Origin: Roseobacter sinensis
GTDB taxonomy: Bacteria; Pseudomonadota; Alphaproteobacteria; Rhodobacterales; Rhodobacteraceae
Length of the DNA stretch: 64,000 nt
Direction of reading: 5' to 3'
Assembly (NCBI RefSeq): GCF_025755255.1
Contig: NZ_JALIEB010000004.1
Span: forward strand, 1 to 64,000
The notes beneath the pieces were generated by a model. That model made no database searches. It saw only the letters and a list, made by a program, of their open reading frames with translations, and was not told where the DNA came from. Both the position numbers and the translations under genes were made by a program. This document shows positions 17,616 through 25,969 of this stretch, piece by piece; the first letter of the stretch is position 1; every line of letters starts with the position of its first letter.

Positions 17616-18095
17616 CTATAGTCCTAACTCTGTCAGTCCGGGGTGATCGTCAGGCCGGGGTGTGCCCTCGGGCCAGTGAAACAGGCGGTCGTCCTCCGCG
17701 ATATGCACATCGTTGATCGAAGCGTGGCGCACGGCCATGTAGCCCAGATCGTCGAACTCCCAGTTCTCATTGCCATGGGCGCGGTACCACTGGCCCGCCG
17801 TGTCGTGCCATTCGTAACAAAAGCGCACGGCGATCCGGCGGCCCTCATGCGCCCAGATCTCCTTGATCAGGCGATAGCCTGTCTCCTTGGCCCATTTGCG
17901 GGTCAGGAAGTCTTGCACCTCGGCACGGCCGCGCGGAAACTCCGCGCGGTTGCGCCAGCGCGTGTCGGGTGTGTAGGCCTGCGCCACCTTGGCCGGGTCG
18001 CGCGTGTTCCAGGCGTTTTCCGCCATGCGGACCTTCGCTACGGCTTCCTCATAGGAAAACGGCGGCAGCGGCGGGCGGGGCAGCGTGTCGGTCAT
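17616..18095 (-). CDS. DUF1348 / NTF2-like protein
   Basis: 159 residues matching the DUF1348 (NTF2-like) family through nearly its whole length: [85 protein letters not shown] and [12 protein letters not shown]. The biochemical role is unknown. ATG 18095 is chosen because upstream codons overlap the ATPase gene and lack family resemblance. It lies between the ABC ATPase (its start is 4 bases after the ATPase stop) and cynS (1-base gap), so it is part of the cyanate operon. Confidence 0.85.
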   Translation of the reverse strand: MTDTLPRPPLPPFSYEEAVAKVRMAENAWNTRDPAKVAQAYTPDTRWRNRAEFPRGRAEVQDFLTRKWAKETGYRLIKEIWAHEGRRIAVRFCYEWHDTAGQWYRAHGNENWEFDDLGYMAVRHASINDVHIAEDDRLFHWPEGTPRPDDHPGLTELGL

Positions 18096-18099
18096 GGTC

Positions 18100-19008
18100 T
18101 CACCCCTCCACCGCCCGCAGGATCGGCGTGGCGGGCTCGGGGTCTTCGCTATCGGCATCTTCCGTCATATCGATCCGCACCGGCTTGGGCTGCTGGTCCG
18201 GTGTTTGTGCCTGACCAGACAGCTCCGCCGACCGCTGGGCGAGGAAGTGCACCAGATGATTGCGAATGGCATAGTAATTCGGATGCTCGACAATGTCATT
18301 GCGCACACGTGGACGCGGAATGGTGATCTCGACGCTTTCGGCCACCTGCGCCATCGGCCCGTTGGTCATCAGCAGGATGCGGTCGGCCAGCAGGATCGCC
18401 TCGTCGATGTCATGGGTGATCATGAAGACGGTCTGATCCGTGTCGCTCCAGACCTTGATCAACTCGTCTTGAATCGTGCCGCGAGTCAGCGCATCGAGCG
18501 CGCCGAAGGGCTCATCCAGCAACAGCAGTTTCGGTTCATTGGCAAAGGCCCGCGCTATGGAGACCCGCTGGCGCATACCGCCCGAGAGCTGGCTCGGCTT
18601 GCGATGGATCGCGTCGCCGGTCAGGCCCACCTTCGCGAGAAAGGCCGTGGAATGCTCGATCACACGTGCCTTACCCCAGCTTGGAAAGCGCGCCGAGACG
18701 CCGAAGGTCACGTTCTTGAGCGCGGAAAGCCAGGGCAACAGCGAATAGTTCTGGAACACCACGCCCCGGTCGAGGCTGGGGCCGGAGACATGCATCCCGT
18801 CCATCTTGACCACCCCGCCCGTGGGCTCGGCCAGACCGGCGAGAATGTTCATGATCGTCGATTTCCCACAGCCCGAATGGCCCAGGATGCAGACGAATTC
18901 GCCCTTGTCGATGCCAAAGCTGGCGTTCTCGAAGACGGTGAACGCGCCGCCTTGCCCGTCGGGATAGCGTTGGGTGAGGTGCTCGATGCTCAGAAAGGGC
19001 TTTGTCAC
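18100..19008 (-). CDS. ABC transporter ATP-binding protein, nitrate/cyanate type
   Basis: 302 residues with Walker [10 protein letters not shown], signature [16 protein letters not shown], Walker [13 protein letters not shown] and switch histidine in MITHDIDEA. It belongs to the NrtD/CynD group (single nucleotide-binding domain, without the binding-protein fusion of NrtC). About 60 residues at the C-terminus (after [12 protein letters not shown]) are a low-complexity acidic and proline-rich tail. A GTG start at 19008 is supported by AGGAG at eight-base spacing; the open frame extends further upstream over the permease gene. It powers the permease at 19019 and precedes DUF1348 and cynS. Confidence 0.88.
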   Translation of the reverse strand: MTKPFLSIEHLTQRYPDGQGGAFTVFENASFGIDKGEFVCILGHSGCGKSTIMNILAGLAEPTGGVVKMDGMHVSGPSLDRGVVFQNYSLLPWLSALKNVTFGVSARFPSWGKARVIEHSTAFLAKVGLTGDAIHRKPSQLSGGMRQRVSIARAFANEPKLLLLDEPFGALDALTRGTIQDELIKVWSDTDQTVFMITHDIDEAILLADRILLMTNGPMAQVAESVEITIPRPRVRNDIVEHPNYYAIRNHLVHFLAQRSAELSGQAQTPDQQPKPVRIDMTEDADSEDPEPATPILRAVEG

Positions 19009-19018
19009 GAAGGCGCTC

Positions 19019-19852
19019 CTATTCCGTATAAGCGACGGTGCGTTGCAGCAGGCCGAACAGCGAGTCCAGCAGCATGCCCACGACGCCAATCATGAGGATG
19101 GAAAAGATGACGGAGGTCAGATCGAGGTTGTTCCACTCGTTCCAGACATAATAGCCGATGCCAGTTCCGCCCACGAGCATCTCGGCCGCAACGATCACCA
19201 GCCAGGCGATGCCGATAGAGATCCGCATGCCCGTCACGATGGTGGGGGCGGCGGCGGGCAGGATCACGGTGAAGGCGGTCTTCAGCGCGCTCAACTCATG
19301 TGTGCGCGCCACGTTCACCCAATCCTCGCGGACCCCGGCCACGCCGAAGGCCGTGTTGATCAGCATCGGCCAAATCGAGCAGATGAAGATCACGAAGATC
19401 GCACTCATTTCGCTGTCCTGAATGACAAAGAGCGCCAGCGGCATCCACGCGAGCGGCGAGATCGGCCGCAACACCTGGATAAACGGGTTCAGCGCCTTGT
19501 AGGCCACCGAAGACATGCCGATCAGGAACCCCAGCGGAATCGCGATGGCGGCTGCCAGCAGGTACCCTGTCAACACACGGTAGATCGAATAGCCGATCTG
19601 GATGCCGATCCCCTTGTCGTTGGGGCCTGCGTCATAGAAGGGGTTCGACAGCTGCTCCCACGCCTTGGCCAGCACCTGGCTGGGCGGCGGCACTCCCGCC
19701 TTGGGCTGCCCGCCGCCGGTGAGCAACTCATATTCGGTCAGCTCCCCCACGGCCTTCTGCGCGGGGATCGACGCTTCCCAGATCAGGCAGCTCACGATCA
19801 GGATCAGGATCGAAAGAAGGGCCGCCTTTCGGTTTTCAGACAGTGTTTTCAT
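19019..19852 (-). CDS. ABC transporter permease, nitrate/cyanate type
   Basis: 277 residues with a first membrane segment at 12-28, a periplasmic loop with GQPKAGVPPPSQV, then five or six further segments. The coupling loop VNVARTHELSALKTAFTVILPAAAPTIVTGMRI and the following IAWLVIVAAEMLVGGTGIGYYVW are characteristic of NrtB/CynB permeases. Its stop is 10 bases before the ATPase start, and its own start touches the end of the binding-protein gene (both at 19852), so the importer genes are tightly coupled. The context with cynS suggests cyanate, but nitrate, nitrite or bicarbonate importers look alike. Confidence 0.9.
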   Translation of the reverse strand: MKTLSENRKAALLSILILIVSCLIWEASIPAQKAVGELTEYELLTGGGQPKAGVPPPSQVLAKAWEQLSNPFYDAGPNDKGIGIQIGYSIYRVLTGYLLAAAIAIPLGFLIGMSSVAYKALNPFIQVLRPISPLAWMPLALFVIQDSEMSAIFVIFICSIWPMLINTAFGVAGVREDWVNVARTHELSALKTAFTVILPAAAPTIVTGMRISIGIAWLVIVAAEMLVGGTGIGYYVWNEWNNLDLTSVIFSILMIGVVGMLLDSLFGLLQRTVAYTE

Positions 19853-21240
19853 CAGCCCGCCTTGATCGCGAAGCTGTCGACATAGGCTTCCGGCTCAGCC
19901 GGGTCGAAGGTCTTGCCCATGATGGTATGCGATTTGTAGGTGATGTCCGGCGCGTCATAACCCAGGTCGGTCATCACCTTCTTGGCATCCGAAGCGAGGT
20001 ACACCTGCTCGGCCACGGCCTTGTAGTCGATATCCCCCTCGATATAGCCCCAACGCTTCATCTGCGTCAGGATCCAGACACCCATCGAATGCCAGGGGAA
20101 GGGGTCGAAGTCGATCCGGTCGGGCACTTTCTGGACCTCGCCCAAACCGTCCGCATAGGTGCCCGTGAGTACCTGCTGTACGACCGTCACCGGTTGGTTG
20201 AGATAGTTGGTGGGCGAAATCGCCTCGGCAATCTCGATGCGATTGTCGGGGTTCGAGGCGTATTGCGTGGCATCGATGATCGACTTCAGCAGCGCGCCAT
20301 AGGTGTTGGGCAGCTCCTGCGCAAAGCTCAGAGGGGCGGCAAAGGCACAGCACGGATGCCCTTCCCAAATCTCCTTGGTCAGGATGTGGATGAAGCCGAT
20401 GCCCTCGAAGACCGCGCGCTGGTTGAACGGGTCGGGCGAGAGATAGCCATCGAGGTTCCCGGCGCGCAGATTCGCGACCATCTCGGGTGGCGGCACCACG
20501 CGGATCTGGATGTCCTTGTCGGGGTCCAGCCCGAACTCCGCCACGTAGTAGCGCAGCAGGAAGTTGTGCATCGAATATTCGAACGGCACCCCGAAGGTGA
20601 AGCCTTTCCACTGTTGCGGATCGCGCTTGTCGAGGTGCTCGTTCGACAGGACAATCGCCTGCCCGTTGATGTTCTCCACCGCCGGCATGATGTAGGGCGT
20701 GGCAACCGAGCCCGCGCCCAGCGTCATCGCCAGCGGCATCGGTGTCAGCATGTGGCTGGCGTCATACTCGCCCGACAGCGACTTGTCGCGCGCGACCGCC
20801 CAGCCGGCGGTCTTGATGACCTCGGCGTTTAGACCATAGCGTTCGTAAAAACCCAACGGCTGCGCCATGATGATCGGCGTTGCACAGGTGATTGGCACAA
20901 AACCGATGTTGAGGTCGGTTTTCTCGGGCGGGCCAAGCTCGTCGAGGATTGCCGCCTTCGCCTGCTCCAGCGGGAATACCGAGGCGAGGGTTGCCGCTGC
21001 CGTAGCCCCGCCGATCATGCCCATGAAGGACCGGCGACCGATGTCGCTCTGTCCGAAGACGGAGCGGACAATCGCGCTTTCCACCGCGCGCTCCATCATC
21101 TGCTCAGATGACATCTGATGCGGTTCGACATGGTCGTGATCGTGCCCATGACCCGCCAGACACCCCTCGCAGCCGCACTCAGCGCCATGCCTCAGATCGG
21201 TCTTTTCCGAAAACGGGTTGCCTAGGCTTTTGATCGTCAT
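19852..21240 (-). CDS. ABC substrate-binding protein, NrtA/CynA type, Tat signal, Cys/His-rich leader
   Basis: 462 residues. A twin-arginine signal GRRSFMGMIGGATAAATLAS begins at residue 68, but it is preceded by an unusually long N-region with Cys22, Cys24, Cys27 and His31, 33, 35, 37, 41 (CGCEGCLAGHGHDHDH). The mature part is an NrtA-like periplasmic binding protein: LNIGFVPITCATPIIMAQPLGFYERYGLNAEV, PYIMP, FGVPFEYSMHNFLLRYY, EGHPCCAF. ATG 21240 follows GGAG at good spacing; the ATG six bases upstream directly abuts it and is less likely. First gene of the cyanate operon, divergent from the NtrC-type regulator. The cytoplasmic Cys/His segment could bind metal before export (inference). Confidence 0.87.
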   Translation of the reverse strand: MTIKSLGNPFSEKTDLRHGAECGCEGCLAGHGHDHDHVEPHQMSSEQMMERAVESAIVRSVFGQSDIGRRSFMGMIGGATAAATLASVFPLEQAKAAILDELGPPEKTDLNIGFVPITCATPIIMAQPLGFYERYGLNAEVIKTAGWAVARDKSLSGEYDASHMLTPMPLAMTLGAGSVATPYIMPAVENINGQAIVLSNEHLDKRDPQQWKGFTFGVPFEYSMHNFLLRYYVAEFGLDPDKDIQIRVVPPPEMVANLRAGNLDGYLSPDPFNQRAVFEGIGFIHILTKEIWEGHPCCAFAAPLSFAQELPNTYGALLKSIIDATQYASNPDNRIEIAEAISPTNYLNQPVTVVQQVLTGTYADGLGEVQKVPDRIDFDPFPWHSMGVWILTQMKRWGYIEGDIDYKAVAEQVYLASDAKKVMTDLGYDAPDITYKSHTIMGKTFDPAEPEAYVDSFAIKAG

Positions 21241-21362
21241 GTCCATCTCCTGTCAGCGTTTACTGAACTGTCCCACGTCGAGCTTCCGGGGAAAATGCGG
21301 TCTGACAGGTGCACAGAAACCGTCACTGTGTTGAAACCATTGATGAATTTCTGAGCACATCT

Positions 21363-21393
21363 CACGATTTCTCGTGAATTACGATTTCTCGTA
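21363..21393. promoter_or_regulatory. Two tandem palindromes, likely sites of the NtrC-type regulator
   Basis: CACGA-TTTC-TCGTG (21363-21376) and TACGA-TTTC-TCGTA (21380-21393) are two perfect inverted repeats with the same core ACGATTTCTCGT, spaced 17 bases centre to centre. They lie in the divergent region between the importer/cynS operon (start 21240) and the enhancer-binding protein gene (start 21430). Paired palindromic upstream sites are the usual arrangement for NtrC-family activators. No convincing GG-N10-GC sigma-54 promoter was found in this gap. Confidence 0.65.
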
Positions 21394-21429
21394 AAGGCAG
21401 TTGCGGGCGCCGCTGCGATACTGCCCGAC

Positions 21430-23274
21430 ATGCTTGATCTTCCCGATTCTGAGCGGTTGGTGCGCCACCACCCCCTGCCGACGCTTCTCGTGAACACACG
21501 GAGCGATCGCGTCCTGTCTGCCAATGAGACCGCACGTCGCTTCCTCGGGGGAGAGGCGGTCGGCGCGGCATTCTCAACGCTTTTGCAGTGCGATATCTCG
21601 ACTGCAGCGGTGTTCTTCGACGCGGTCGCGCATTTCGGAACCTTTATCGACCGCAGCCTGTCGCTGTCTGGGGCGGATGGTGCTGCGCTGCGCCTGCAAA
21701 CCTACGGTGTGCAATACCAGCCTGACCTGGTGCTGATCAGCTGTCTCGACCTCGACGAACACGACCACCGCAGCCGGGTGGCCGAGCAGAACGCGCATCA
21801 AAGGGCGGGCCTCTCGCAATGGCAGAACATCTATGGCTTTTTCCGCGAGGTTGAGGCGCAAAACCACCTGATCCTCGAGGCAGCGGGTGAAGGCATCTAC
21901 GGCATCAACGCCATGGGCCAGGCGACCTTCGTGAACCGGGCCGCACAGGAAATGCTGGGCTGGTCCTCGGAGGATCTGATCGGGCGTGACCTGCACGCCA
22001 CCATCCATCACAAGCACCTGAGCGGAGAGCATTTTCCTGCGCATGAATGCCCGATCTACGCCTCCTTCCGGCAAGAGGAGACCAAGCGTGTCGACGATGA
22101 TGTCTTCTGGCGAAAGGACGGCAAGCCCATCCTGGTCGAATATGTCTCGACCCCGATCTACGATCACGGCGTGCTGGCGGGCGCGGTGGTGATCTTTCGC
22201 GACGTGACTGAGCGAAAGGAAAACGAACGCAAGCTGCGCGAAGCACTGGCGCAGGTCGAAGAGCTGAAGGTCAAGCTGGAGCAGGAGAATGATTATCTGC
22301 TCACCGAAATCCGCTCCGCCCGGTCGCACACCGGGGTTGTGGGGGTCTCGCCGGCAATCAAGTCGCTGAACGCGCGCATTGATCTGGCGGCGCGCAACAA
22401 GGCCCATGTGCTGGTCTCGGGTCCGCCCGGCTCGGGCAAGAGCCTGACCGTCTCGGCCATTCACGAGGCCAGCGACCGCGCCCGGCGGCCGCTCGTGCGC
22501 ATCAGCTGCGATCATCTCTCCGCGCACGAGCTGGAGGCGGAGCTCTTCGGCTATCGTCGGGGCGCCTTTGCCGGGGCGACCCGGGACAACACCGGCAAGC
22601 TGATCATGGCGCATAACGGAACGCTGCATCTGGATGAAATCGCCGAGCTGCCGAAGGGTGTGCAGGCAAAGCTCTACGACGTGTTGCAGCGTGGTCACTT
22701 TCAGCGCCTCGGCGACAGCACCCAGACGCCGGTTTCCCTCACGGTGGTCGCTACAACTTCGCGGGATCTGATGGCAGAGCTGCGTGCTGGGCGCTTCCGG
22801 CAAGACCTCTACTTTGCGCTCAATGTGTTTTCGATCACCTGCGAACCGCTGCACGAGCGCCCCGAGGACATTCCCTATCTCGCCAAGCACTTCCTCGACC
22901 GCACAACGCGCCGTCTGCGCCTGCCTGCGACGCGGCTCTCGAAGTCGAACATCGACGCGCTGAAACAATATGAGTGGCCGGGGAACGTGCGTGAGCTTGA
23001 AAACGTCATCGAACGCGCCGCCATCCTGGCGCAAGGCGGGCGACTGAAGTTCGATTTCCAGCGCCAGGAGAACCGGCTGAGCAAGCGCTCGGATGTCGTT
23101 CTGACGAATGAGGAGTTGCGCAGTCTGGAACGCGAGAACCTGCAAAACGCATTGCGCCGCACCAAAGGCAAGGTGGCGGGTCAGAAAGGGGCGGCCGCCA
23201 TGCTTGGCATCGCACCGACAACTGCCTACTCAAAGATCAAATCGCTGGGCGTCGACCCGACGCTGTTCAAGTGA
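21430..23274 (+). CDS. NtrC-family enhancer-binding regulator with variant GAFAGA loop
   Basis: 614 residues. One PAS-like region lies in the first 110 residues and a clear PAS domain at about 150-270 (AAGEGIYGINAMGQATFVNRAAQEMLGW, then VVIFRDVTERK). A coiled linker (EVEAQ, KLREALAQVEELKVKLEQEN) leads to an AAA+ domain from about 310 to 545, with Walker A GPPGSGKS, Walker B GTLHLDEIAELP, and the C-terminal Fis-type helix-turn-helix (VAGQKGAAAMLGIAPTTAYSKIK). The sigma-54 contact loop reads GAFAGA (residues 378-383) instead of GAFTGA, so sigma-54 activation may be weakened or replaced. It is divergent from the cyanate importer operon, with twin palindromes between, and probably controls it in response to a PAS-sensed signal. 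Confidence 0.88.
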   Translation: MLDLPDSERLVRHHPLPTLLVNTRSDRVLSANETARRFLGGEAVGAAFSTLLQCDISTAAVFFDAVAHFGTFIDRSLSLSGADGAALRLQTYGVQYQPDLVLISCLDLDEHDHRSRVAEQNAHQRAGLSQWQNIYGFFREVEAQNHLILEAAGEGIYGINAMGQATFVNRAAQEMLGWSSEDLIGRDLHATIHHKHLSGEHFPAHECPIYASFRQEETKRVDDDVFWRKDGKPILVEYVSTPIYDHGVLAGAVVIFRDVTERKENERKLREALAQVEELKVKLEQENDYLLTEIRSARSHTGVVGVSPAIKSLNARIDLAARNKAHVLVSGPPGSGKSLTVSAIHEASDRARRPLVRISCDHLSAHELEAELFGYRRGAFAGATRDNTGKLIMAHNGTLHLDEIAELPKGVQAKLYDVLQRGHFQRLGDSTQTPVSLTVVATTSRDLMAELRAGRFRQDLYFALNVFSITCEPLHERPEDIPYLAKHFLDRTTRRLRLPATRLSKSNIDALKQYEWPGNVRELENVIERAAILAQGGRLKFDFQRQENRLSKRSDVVLTNEELRSLERENLQNALRRTKGKVAGQKGAAAMLGIAPTTAYSKIKSLGVDPTLFK

Positions 23275-23497
23275 GAACGTCACCAGAAGATCGCTTTGCA
23301 TGGGGGGCCGCGCGGGCGCATCGGCCGTTGTGCAACACGCCCGCGACCTGTGATCTCGCATGGCATCGGATCGCATAGGTGATGAAAGGCGCGCTTGGCA
23401 ATGCCGTGCCGCGGGGCATGGACCTGCGTCTTAAGTGCCGCAGCCACCGGCTTGAAAGACAGACTGAGGCGCAGGTTTCGAGCTGAGCAGTCGGACT

Positions 23498-25372
23498 TCA
23501 GACCGGTGTAAGGAGTCTCCCCAAGAACGCTTCCAGGTCGGCTAGGGCATTCAACGGAAAAACGCCCGCGACATGGTGATCCGGTCGGACAAGCACCAGC
23601 GCACCACGGTTTCTGTCGATGCCCCGAAGATCGAAAATGTCTTGTCCGCGGTGCTGGGCGCAATAGACCTTTTCGTAGTCGGTGAGACGCAGGCGCCCTT
23701 TCTCCGGTCGCAGGAGCGCGGGCAGGCTTGTGAACTTCATGTCGCGGTGGTGCTGCGGAAACACCGCTCTGACATCAATGACGCTGTCGATGTCCCGCTC
23801 GGGCGGCGTATGGCGTATCAGAAGGCCGTCGGGATCACTCAGAACGCTGCAGACAGTTGCGACGGGTCCGCCACCTGTCCCATCGTCACCCTCAGGTGCG
23901 AAGAGGACGATGCGCCAGCGGCCGTCCGCCGTGAACGCATGGGCAAGCTGCATTGGCTTGGCATCGGCCAATCTCACGACCGGCGCCGAGTGGAAGCGCT
24001 GCCCGACCGCGTAGCCGCGGGCAAGGTCCTGATGATGGGGCGCAGCCGTGATCAGCGATGGCGCATAGCAGGTCTCGACCCCCGCGGTGTAGCGCCCGTG
24101 TTTCTGAAAGTATTTCTGAAACATCTCGGCCTCCGCGGTATCTTTCGGCTTGGCGCTGAACAGGCGTGCCATATCCCGATCAAAGTCGATCAGCTCCCGC
24201 GCCGTTGCGCGCCGTTCTTGGGAATACGTGTCGAGAAGCGCAGGTCTCGCCTGGCCGCGCAAGACTGCTGCCAGCTTCCAGCCCAGGTTGAAGCCGTCCG
24301 CCATCGACACGTTCATGCCTTGGCCGGCCTTCGGGCTGTGGGTGTGACAGGCATCTCCCGCGATGAAGATGCGTGGACCGCGCTTGCCCCGCTCGCTCTC
24401 GGAGACGTCGTCGAACGCATCGCAGAGGCGCTGGCCGATTTCGTAAGCCGACCACCAGGCCGTTTCGGCGGCCTCAATTCGGAAGGGCTGCATGATCTGC
24501 TGCGCTTTGGAAATGAGCAGCTCGGGCGTGACCCCTCGATCAGCCGCGCGTTCGCCCTCGGCCAAGGCATCAAGCTCGATGTAGAGGCGCACCATGTAGC
24601 CGCCCTCGCGTGGGATGATCAGGATACTGCCGGCCTCTTCGGACTGGATTGCGCATTTGAGCCGGATGTCCGGGAAGTCTGTCCGAGGCAGGATGTCCAT
24701 CACCCCCCACAGCTGTCGGGCCGTCTGTCCCTTCAAGACATGGCCCATCTCCGCGCGGACGCGGCTGCGCGCACCGTCACAGCCGACAAGATAGCGCGCG
24801 CGGATGACCTCCTCTTCATCGCCTTGATCGAGACAGCGGAGCTTGGCGATCACCGGGTAGTCGGTCTCGTCGGATCGCGCGACCGAGATCAATTCGCGAT
24901 TGTACTCGGGCACCAGGTGGCGCGGTCCCTTTCGCATGACCTCGAGATAGAAGTCGTGAACCCGGGCTTGGCTCAGGATGATGTGGGGCATCTCCGAGAG
25001 GTCGTCTTCCACATCCCGAATGCGGTCAGCGCGAGAAATCCCGTGCCCTGATCGGGACGGGCGCCAGAAGGTGACCTCGTTGACCGAATATCCTTCCTTC
25101 ATGACCTTCTCGGCAAAACCGAAGGCCTGGAACATCTCCATGGATCGGCACGCGATACCGTCGGCCTGCCCCACTTCGAGCGGGCCGGGTTTGCGCTCGG
25201 CGATCCGGACCGTGATATCCGCAAACATCGAAAGCTGTGCCGCAAGCGTCAATCCGGCTGGTCCGCAGCCCACGATTAGCACATCGACGGCGCTGGGGCG
25301 GTCATCTGCGCCGGGCACGTTCTCCGCGATGGAGGGATCGCCCGTTCTGAAGCCGTTGAGGTGAAACTGCAT
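23498..25372 (-). CDS. FAD-dependent aromatic hydroxylase (phenol / 3-hydroxybenzoate 4-monooxygenase type)
   Basis: 624 residues with the three flavin hydroxylase fingerprints: GCGPAGLTLAAQ (FAD ADP part), YLVGCDGARSRVR (the DG motif) and IFIAGDACHTHSPKAGQGMNVSMADG (GD motif). A C-terminal thioredoxin-like domain of about 190 residues follows, as in phenol 2-monooxygenase and MobA; family lengths of 620-650 agree. Such enzymes use NAD(P)H and oxygen to hydroxylate phenolic rings. ATG 25372 (MQFHLNGF) follows GGGGTG; a further ATG at 25396 is possible. It stands alone between the NtrC-type gene and the rplL remnant, and no ring-cleavage gene is nearby. The substrate is not decided. Confidence 0.88.
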   Translation of the reverse strand: MQFHLNGFRTGDPSIAENVPGADDRPSAVDVLIVGCGPAGLTLAAQLSMFADITVRIAERKPGPLEVGQADGIACRSMEMFQAFGFAEKVMKEGYSVNEVTFWRPSRSGHGISRADRIRDVEDDLSEMPHIILSQARVHDFYLEVMRKGPRHLVPEYNRELISVARSDETDYPVIAKLRCLDQGDEEEVIRARYLVGCDGARSRVRAEMGHVLKGQTARQLWGVMDILPRTDFPDIRLKCAIQSEEAGSILIIPREGGYMVRLYIELDALAEGERAADRGVTPELLISKAQQIMQPFRIEAAETAWWSAYEIGQRLCDAFDDVSESERGKRGPRIFIAGDACHTHSPKAGQGMNVSMADGFNLGWKLAAVLRGQARPALLDTYSQERRATARELIDFDRDMARLFSAKPKDTAEAEMFQKYFQKHGRYTAGVETCYAPSLITAAPHHQDLARGYAVGQRFHSAPVVRLADAKPMQLAHAFTADGRWRIVLFAPEGDDGTGGGPVATVCSVLSDPDGLLIRHTPPERDIDSVIDVRAVFPQHHRDMKFTSLPALLRPEKGRLRLTDYEKVYCAQHRGQDIFDLRGIDRNRGALVLVRPDHHVAGVFPLNALADLEAFLGRLLTPV

Positions 25373-25507
25373 GATCACCCCGCGTTGATCCGTCACACAA
25401 ACCCGACCATAGGGATCGAGCCCGGTTCATGTCAAAAGAGCGCGTGCAGAGGAATCGGCTGGGCGTGCTACCTAAGGTATTTCTGCTCAGGGCGTCCGAG
25501 TAGACCG

Positions 25508-25727
25508 GTGAAGCCGAGGGCGAAAAGTCACAACCCGATCTGTCCTGAAAAACGCAGGCGCTTCAACGATCAATGTGATCAAGGAAGCGCGGGGTATCAC
25601 CGATCTGGGCCTGAAAGAAGCCAAGCACCTTGTTCAAGCGAGCGGCAAGATCAGGGAAAACGTAGACAAAGTCGAAGAGATCAAGGGCAAGCTAGAAGCA
25701 GCTGGCACCGAGGTCGAACTGGCCTAA
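25508..25727 (+). pseudogene. rplL: Decayed rplL (ribosomal protein L7/L12) C-terminal copy
   Basis: From 25545 to the TAA at 25727 the frame encodes [20 protein letters not shown], then [20 protein letters not shown] and [17 protein letters not shown]: unmistakably the C-terminal domain of L7/L12. Upstream, [12 protein letters not shown] fits the hinge region but in a different frame, so one base is missing near 25540. The whole N-terminal dimerisation domain is absent. Two codons expected in the conserved DKAEAEEIKG region are also lost, and conserved positions carry substitutions. A strong terminator follows. The ancestral order rplJ-rplL-rpoB has therefore been broken here, with the working rplL presumably elsewhere in the genome. 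Confidence 0.85.
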
Positions 25728-25749
25728 GCCTGACGCTTTTACGAACACG

Positions 25750-25780
25750 AAAGGCGCTTCGAAAACGAGGCGCCTTTTTT
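25750..25780 (+). terminator. Intrinsic terminator after the rplL remnant
   Basis: AAAGGCGCTTCG, loop AAAA, CGAGGCGCCTTT, then a T-run: a 12-bp stem with a single G-U pair. It is intact although the gene it served is broken. A near-symmetric A/T context means it could also act on the opposite strand for the DUF2927 gene. Confidence 0.85.
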
Positions 25781-25969
25781 GTTTTTTGTTGAACCGAACT
25801 TATCGGTTCTAAACTTTCATTAGGAACGCACGCGGTGTGGCTGCTGTCATATACGCATGTCTTCTGTTGATGGGATGCCGTCTACAAATAGGTCATCTAG
25901 CCTAAGGCGATTTCTTGGACTAGTTGGTACTAAACGGGCTGCGCCACACTCGGGCGATATTTCGAGCTT

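Noticed and set aside
21241-21429. Sigma-54 promoter between the NtrC-type gene and the cyanate importer
   Set aside because: No GG-N10-GC element with a reasonable TGGCAC/TTGC match was found on either strand.
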